Source of the DNA: Vicinamibacteria bacterium
GTDB taxonomy: Bacteria > Acidobacteriota > Vicinamibacteria > Vicinamibacterales > UBA2999
Reading direction: 5' to 3'
Length of the DNA stretch: 9,973 nucleotides
Assembly: GCA_025938035.1 (NCBI GenBank)
Contig: JAICQE010000162.1
Coordinates: forward strand, 1-9,973
Shown here: positions 7,184 through 9,973 of the stretch, piece after piece
How the letters are laid out: every line of letters starts with the position of its first letter
How positions within the stretch are numbered: the stretch's first letter is position 1
Position numbers and translations under genes: made by a program
Notes under the pieces: generated by a model
What the model saw: only the letters and a program-made list of their open reading frames with translations
Database searches by the model: none
What the model was told of the DNA's origin: nothing

Positions 7184-7495
7184 CTAGTTCCGCCGATCCC
7201 GGCGATCCTCGCGCCGATCCCTGATGTCTTCGCGCCTGTCGCGGCGGTTTTCGAGCCGATCGCGCCGGTCCTCGAGCCGATCCCGCAGGCCACCATCGTG
7301 CCGCGCATCGCGGCGATCCTCACGTCGATCGAGGACGTCTTCGCGCCGATCGCGCCGGTCTTCGCGGCGATCCCGGATGTCTTCGAGCCGATCCCGGCGT
7401 TCGGACGGCCGCGGCGGCTGGGCCGCGAACGCGCCCGCCACCGGCAGCAGCGTGAATGCCAGGGCAGGGATGACGATTTTGTGCAGTTTCCGCAT
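7184..7495 (-). CDS. Small secreted Arg/Asp/Glu-rich heptad-repeat protein, unknown function
   Basis: 103 residues. The ATG at 7495 has GGAG eight bases upstream and starts a signal peptide (MRKLHKIVIPALAFTLLPVA, cleavage likely near AFA-AQ at 24-25). An ATG at 7510 only adds five residues. After a short Pro-rich stretch, nearly all of residues 33-103 is a degenerate seven-residue repeat of the type RRDRRED, IRDRRED, VLDRRED, RRDRLED, interrupted once by ARHDGGL (64-70). Alternating opposite charges at this density favour a long solvent-exposed single alpha helix or a disordered polyampholyte. There is no cysteine and no recognised domain. I have seen similar DRRE-rich exported proteins in soil Acidobacteriota but know no function. 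The signal peptide is what picks this strand and frame; overlapping frames in the 21-nt repeats are also open. It is monocistronic, convergent with the MBL gene. Confidence 0.75.
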   Translation of the reverse strand: MRKLHKIVIPALAFTLLPVAGAFAAQPPRPSERRDRLEDIRDRREDRRDRREDVLDRREDRRDARHDGGLRDRLEDRRDRLENRRDRREDIRDRREDRRDRRN

Positions 7496-7561
7496 CGTGG
7501 ACTCCGTCACAGGCGCTGTTTCTCAGACGGAGCCGCTGAGCAGAACGTTGCCGCGGGAGCA

Positions 7562-7606
7562 AGGGTTCAAAGGGTTCAGAAGGTTCAAAGGGTGCAAACG
7601 GTTCCG
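7562..7606. repeat. 9-nt tandem repeat, five copies, consensus AGGGTTCAA
   Basis: Five contiguous 9-mers: AGGGTTCAA, AGGGTTCAG, AAGGTTCAA, AGGGTGCAA, ACGGTTCCG. It lies 66 bases upstream of the start of the Arg/Asp-rich gene (minus strand) and 49 bases before the stop of the VWA fragment. The two 9-nt arrays thus bracket the small secreted gene. The minus-strand reading contains TTGAACC, but no promoter can be called. Confidence 0.85.
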
Positions 7607-7645
7607 GCGAAGTCTCCTCGCACCGACCGGGAACGCTGCTCGCAC

Positions 7646-7764
7646 CGACCAGCGTCAGTCGGCGTCAGCGCTGTACCACTCGCGGGCGCGGATCTTGAGC
7701 GAGGACCTGCGCGTCTGGATCTCCAGCGTGCGGAGCCCTTTGGAACGCGCGGGCTCGATGGCGA
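7646..7764. repeat. Long direct repeat, copy 1 (at least 119 bp, identical to 9855-9973)
   Basis: Base-by-base comparison shows no mismatch between 7646-7764 and 9855-9973 (offset 2209). The first difference to the left is 7645 C against 9854 T. The right limit cannot be seen because copy 2 reaches the window end. Both copies begin right after a degenerate tandem unit that ends in CGCAC or CGCAT, and both hold the 3' end of a VWA-type gene. Confidence 0.97.
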
Positions 7765-7850
7765 GGAGGTACTGATGCCGGAGCTCCTCGACGATGCGGC
7801 CGAGTGCCCGCGCCTGCGGCGTTTCGGTATCGGCTGAGAAGTACTCAACC
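7655..7850 (-). pseudogene. Orphan C-terminal fragment of a VWFA-related (TIGR03436-like) protein
   Basis: About 65 codons read GVEYFSADTETPQ, then IVEELRHQYLLAIEP, GLRTLEIQTRRS and a C-terminal REWYSADAD before the stop. The IVEELRHQY...P core and the basic LRxRxREWY end match, from memory, the C-terminus of the acidobacterial VWFA-related family. There is no VWA domain, no MIDAS motif and no plausible start: the only in-frame ATG (7894) lies inside the kinase gene and encodes unrelated residues. The left 119 bases equal the 3' end of the gene entering the window at 9973. It is therefore best read as a displaced or duplicated 3' end left by insertion of the adjacent three-gene set. Where homology stops on the 5' side (about 7850) is an estimate. 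Confidence 0.75.
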
Positions 7851-8411
7851 CCCGTGGCCGTGGTTGCGCGATAGCGCCAACGTGATGTGATCAACCACCT
7901 CTGTCAGTGGTCGCATGGTCTCGATTTTTCTTGCCGGCACCGCCATGTAGATCTCGAATCTGCGGCGGATGACGACCTCTTCCCTCGCCGGTGTCCGACC
8001 GAATGGTCGCGCGGTTTGCCGCCGGACTGTTTCAGCCACGCAAGTGTCACGATCCAGAGATGGTAGAAGTACGAAGGTGCAGGGATGCATCTCGATCTCG
8101 CGGCGGAGTCTCGGATAGCCGGGGTGGAGCTGGCTCGCGTACGTCATGAAGCCCGACGACAGCGCGTGAACGCCAGGGCAACGCTTTTCACCAAATAAAG
8201 AGCAGTACGCCTCTATGTTCGCTCGCGCGTATGCGCCGTATCCATTCGAGTTGATGTACTTGCCGATATCCCCGACCTGGACTTCAAGGAATTTGTCGAG
8301 GTCGAGGAAGGCAAGGCTGAGACGCTCTGCTACGAGAGCGCCGATTGTGCTTTTGCCGGCTCCGCCAGGGCCGATCAATCGGATCTCGTCGCTGCTCATG
8401 TCCTGTGCCAT
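7845..8411 (-). CDS. Shikimate-kinase-like P-loop kinase
   Basis: 188 residues. The N-terminal Walker A is GPGGAGKST (14-22), followed by IGALVAERL and FLDLDKFLE (35-43), which match the nucleotide and acceptor region of shikimate-kinase-type folds. Near the C-terminus RRQTARPFGRTPAREE (130-145) looks like the mobile lid with arginines, then RRRFEIYMAVPARKIET. Core pathway residues of true AroK (for example the FRxxE around the shikimate carboxylate) are not seen; YARANIEAY (61-69) stands there instead. It may therefore phosphorylate another small molecule. Soluble, with no signal peptide. The start is ATG 8411; ATG 8399 is also possible, and neither has a strong Shine-Dalgarno. It is the last gene of the islet operon, 18 bases after the SnoaL-like gene. 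Its stop codon lies inside the VWA fragment, so the last residues may be set by the insertion junction. Confidence 0.78.
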   Translation of the reverse strand: MAQDMSSDEIRLIGPGGAGKSTIGALVAERLSLAFLDLDKFLEVQVGDIGKYINSNGYGAYARANIEAYCSLFGEKRCPGVHALSSGFMTYASQLHPGYPRLRREIEMHPCTFVLLPSLDRDTCVAETVRRQTARPFGRTPAREEVVIRRRFEIYMAVPARKIETMRPLTEVVDHITLALSRNHGHGG

Positions 8412-8429
8412 TGTGTCTCGTTTGAAGTG

Positions 8430-8855
8430 TCAACGCGTCTGAGGATCAGCCGTCATCATCGTCCGATGCATCTTCCAGGTGCCATCGGGCTGTCTCTGCA
8501 GGATCCGCATTAGCTTCCCGCTATAGGTGATGTCTGCACCTCCCGCACGCGGACGTACCGTGCTGCGATACGTTCCCCATGCGAAGGCATGATTGCCAGT
8601 CATTGTGATCTCTTCGAAATCCACGTCGTAATTAACAGCGACGAGCGCCTGCAGCTGCGCCTTTCCCTGCTCCGCGGCGGCGGCGTTTGCGGAGCGCCCC
8701 CGGATGATAGGACCGGCCGGTGGGAGGACCGTGAAGTCCTCAGTCCATTGAGATACGATCGCATCCACGTCGCCCGCTAACGTGGCCTTCACGTCGTGAT
8801 CGTTCAGCTCTTCGATCGCTCGACGATCTTCATCGTTGGTCGATTCCGACTGCAT
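8430..8855 (-). CDS. SnoaL/DUF4440-like (NTF2-fold) protein
   Basis: 141 residues from ATG 8855. The pattern is typical of the SgcJ/DUF4440 branch of the NTF2-like superfamily: an N-terminal helix with AIEELNDHDVKATLAGDVDAI, then WTEDFTVLPPAGPIIRG, a central beta region with VDFEEITMTGNHAFAWGTY, and a final strand LMRILQRQPDGTWKMHRTMM. The GTWK...HRTM end is the family's usual closing strand. Members are small cone-shaped barrels, some enzymes and many of unknown role. The start choice rests on GAGGAGG at 8860-8866. A longer reading from 8912 would add a hydrophobic MFMMPLFLIISFAC, like a poor lipoprotein signal, but has no ribosome site, so I prefer the cytosolic form. Middle gene of the islet operon. 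Confidence 0.8.
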   Translation of the reverse strand: MQSESTNDEDRRAIEELNDHDVKATLAGDVDAIVSQWTEDFTVLPPAGPIIRGRSANAAAAEQGKAQLQALVAVNYDVDFEEITMTGNHAFAWGTYRSTVRPRAGGADITYSGKLMRILQRQPDGTWKMHRTMMTADPQTR

Positions 8856-8859
8856 GGGC

Positions 8860-8866
8860 CCTCCTC
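8860..8866 (-). promoter_or_regulatory. Strong Shine-Dalgarno GAGGAGG deciding the DUF4440-like start
   Basis: On the minus strand GAGGAGG is followed by GCCC and then ATG at 8855. The spacing of four is slightly short, but the match is full. This argues for the 141-residue product over a 160-residue one starting at 8912. Confidence 0.7.
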
Positions 8867-8933
8867 GCGTACAAGCAAAGCTGATGATTAAGAAAAGCGG
8901 CATCATGAACACGGCAGCAGGGGTCCGACGGCG

Positions 8934-9521
8934 TCATAACGACACTCGACTAAAAGGAACGACGTGATCGCCAGTCGACAAGGCGAGCGCACCTCCATCT
9001 ACTGATAGCGTGTACTTCGCGCTCGCAACGAGTGCCTTGCCCCGTGTGACGGTTGTGTCGAGTGTCCGCGTGTCAATCCACGTGGCTTGCATCAGGAAAT
9101 CGTGACCTTCGACTTCGTGCTCGCGGCCATCGGCCACGAACGCAAATCGCGCGGCTGATGGCTCGCCGGCGGTATCAGTCGTGACTTGGGTCAAAGTGAC
9201 CAGGTCGCCGCATACTTCGAGCGTGACCACGATGTCGCCGCTCGCCCACGTGCCGGCCATGGGATGACTTGAGCCTTGATGATGTCGCCCGTTCCTCTTC
9301 GGCCGTGCCGGTGAATCCGTGTTCGCGCCACGCGACCGTCTCACGGATTCCACGTGTGCCTTGAGCAAGGGCCAGTTCTGAAACCCATATCCCCGGGCCA
9401 CGGCGTTCTGAGCGTCAGCAAGTTGCGAACCTGCGTTGCGTACTCGACAGACGCGCAACACGGCTTTTGCTTGCTTTTTCAGATGATCGAGATTCGGCAG
9501 GTAAGGCAGGCGCTGAGACAT
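8934..9521 (-). CDS. Ankyrin-companion-like N-terminus fused to a beta-rich C-terminal domain
   Basis: 195 residues. Residues 8-59 (LPNLDHLKKQAKAVLR, then LADAQNAVARGYGFQNWPLLKAHVE) match the helical segment that usually stands in front of ankyrin repeats in Acidobacteria and relatives. Here it is short between the two helices, and no ankyrin repeat follows. After a basic, Ser/Arg-rich linker (61-86) comes a segment of alternating strands from MAGTWASGDIVVTL (88-101) to the end, resembling the small lipocalin-like or DUF-type barrel that reads 'GTW ... V ... G'. I do not recognise it as a named family. No signal peptide. The start is ATG 9521 with AAGGGT five bases upstream; that site lies in a hairpin (see 9527-9564). 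First gene of the islet operon; the next gene follows after 78 bases (21 if its longer start were used). Confidence 0.72.
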   Translation of the reverse strand: MSQRLPYLPNLDHLKKQAKAVLRVCRVRNAGSQLADAQNAVARGYGFQNWPLLKAHVESVRRSRGANTDSPARPKRNGRHHQGSSHPMAGTWASGDIVVTLEVCGDLVTLTQVTTDTAGEPSAARFAFVADGREHEVEGHDFLMQATWIDTRTLDTTVTRGKALVASAKYTLSVDGGALALSTGDHVVPFSRVSL

Positions 9522-9526
9522 CGTTC

Positions 9527-9564
9527 ACCCTTGGGCCCGCTGTCCGCGTACGGGCTAAAAGGGT
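9527..9564 (-). promoter_or_regulatory. Leader hairpin that masks the ribosome binding site
   Basis: In the minus-strand transcript ACCCTT (9564-9559) can pair with AAGGGT (9532-9527), and GCCCG (9555-9551) with CGGGC (9539-9535). They are separated by a small 3/2-base internal loop and closed by an 11-base loop. AAGGGT is the Shine-Dalgarno, five bases before ATG 9521. The fold would therefore hide the ribosome site, as in RNA thermometers or translational switches. No known riboswitch class is recognised. Confidence 0.55.
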
Positions 9565-9719
9565 TGATGCTCAATCGCTGACACGCGAGGCAGGCGGGAT
9601 GATCCCTTTCCGCGGACGGAGTTGCAGCCTGCGACTGCGGAGCGGAAATTACCACAACCCCAGAACGGCAGCAACTGTCGTACGCTTGGGCGGCTCGGGT
9701 TCACCAAGCCGGACCGAGC
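9565..9719. other. Non-coding upstream region of the islet operon
   Basis: No open frame here looks coding. It must hold the promoter for the three-gene operon (minus strand), but no clear -35/-10 pair is visible. Two weak stems were seen: AGTTGC/GCGACT around 9622-9638 (one G-U) and GCTCGG/CCGAGC around 9693-9719. The latter could be the 3' end signal of the VWA transcript arriving from the right. Confidence 0.4.
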
Positions 9720-9854
9720 TGACCAGCGTCAGCCTGCTTGAACCGACCCCGAGTTGTTCGCACCGACCGCAGTCCGATTGCCCCGGACCGCGCAGTCCGT
9801 TCGCACCGACCCGGCGCAGCCCGCTCGCACCGACCCGGCGCAGCCCGTTCGCAT
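9720..9854. repeat. Degenerate tandem array of about 24-nt units downstream of the VWA stop
   Basis: Six consecutive units starting with (T/C)GACC or CGGACC and mostly ending in TTCGCAC: 9720-9743, 9744-9763, 9764-9783, 9784-9806, 9807-9830 and 9831-9854 (24, 20, 20, 23, 24 and 24 nt). The last two differ at only two positions (CGACCCGGCGCAGCCC common core). The next unit runs directly into the VWA 3' end. A single related 22-nt unit (7624-7645) stands in the same place beside copy 1 of the direct repeat, so the array seems to have expanded at this copy or shrunk at the other. Confidence 0.8.
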
Positions 9855-9973
9855 CGACCAGCGTCAGTCGGCGTCAGCGCTGTACCACTCGCGGGCGCGG
9901 ATCTTGAGCGAGGACCTGCGCGTCTGGATCTCCAGCGTGCGGAGCCCTTTGGAACGCGCGGGCTCGATGGCGA
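9855..9973. repeat. Long direct repeat, copy 2 (identical to 7646-7764, continues past window)
   Basis: 119 bases identical to copy 1 without a gap; the window ends inside the repeat. Between the two copies lie the three-gene operon and the 24-nt array. Confidence 0.97.
9864..9973 (-). CDS. C-terminus of a VWFA-related (TIGR03436-like) protein, 5' part outside window
   Basis: Only the last 35 or so codons are visible: from IEPARSKGLRTLEIQTRRSS to REWYSADAD and a stop at 9864-9866. They are identical to the orphan fragment at 7655-7850. The basic, beta-strand-like LEIQTRRSSLKIRAREWY end fits the C-terminal domain of acidobacterial VWFA-related proteins, which are usually secreted. The family call leans on the longer sequence of copy 1 (IVEELRHQYLLAIEP). 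Whether this copy is the intact gene or a second fragment cannot be decided here. Confidence 0.65.
   Translation of the reverse strand, partial: AIEPARSKGLRTLEIQTRRSSLKIRAREWYSADAD

Noticed and set aside
7090..7323. Minus-strand frame joining the heptad repeats to the 9-nt array in another phase
   Set aside because: It starts inside the repeats with no ribosome site, and its Ile/Gly/Val-rich content is just the shifted repeat.
7224..7775. Plus-strand Ser/Arg-rich frame (SRRSSRR repeats) over the heptad gene
   Set aside because: Repeats with a 21-nt period keep several frames open. Only the minus-strand frame has a signal peptide and a ribosome site.
7845..9720. An integron-like cassette array, with gaps holding attC sites
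   Set aside because: I looked for GTTRRRY/RYYYAAC core pairs near the gene ends and found no convincing pair. The genes are closely packed as an operon, and no integrase is present in the window.
9720..9854. A CRISPR array
   Set aside because: Units of 20-24 nt are contiguous, with no unique spacers and no cas genes.
9354..9907. Plus-strand frames opposite the first islet gene and the 24-nt array
   Set aside because: They are composition-driven: no motif, no ribosome site, and ends made of repeat translation.

Overview
The window looks like a piece of an Acidobacteriota chromosome, most likely the Vicinamibacteria side. The reasons are high G+C in most genes, a TIGR03435/DUF3738 'soil-associated' secreted protein, and the C-terminus of what looks like an acidobacterial VWFA-related protein. 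No rRNA, tRNA, CRISPR array, transposase or integrase was found. All family names rest on motifs read by eye, not on database searches.

Region 1 (1-1931): a membrane diguanylate cyclase on the minus strand, cut by the left window edge, faces a DinB-like four-helix protein on the plus strand across a 246-base divergent gap. Region 2 (1936-4002, minus): dapD then dapE, two steps of the succinylase route to meso-diaminopimelate and lysine, separated by an AT-rich inverted repeat. Region 3 (4061-6974, plus): an operon-like set of three exported or membrane-anchored proteins: the TIGR03435 protein, an alpha/beta-hydrolase that starts inside its stop codon, and a secreted metallo-beta-lactamase-fold hydrolase with two textbook EF-hand loops inserted in the middle of the fold. 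Region 4 (6975-7645): a small secreted protein made almost wholly of Arg/Asp/Glu-rich heptads, bracketed by two different 9-nt tandem repeats, one of which overlaps a perfect 12-bp inverted repeat.

Region 5 (7646-9973, minus): a compact three-gene operon (ankyrin-companion-like N-terminus fused to a beta-rich domain; SnoaL/DUF4440-like protein; shikimate-kinase-like P-loop kinase). It has visibly lower G+C than the rest and lies between two copies, identical over at least 119 bp, of the 3' end of a VWA-type gene. One copy (7655-7850) is an orphan C-terminal fragment. The other (9864-9973) runs off the right edge and may belong to the intact gene. This looks like an inserted gene islet that duplicated the 3' end of its target. 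The first gene of the islet also has a leader hairpin that would pair with its own ribosome binding site.

The parts of most interest are the direct-repeat-flanked islet, the EF-hand/MBL chimera, the RBS-masking hairpin, and the short-period intergenic repeats. I did not find a complete recognisable defence or mobile system.
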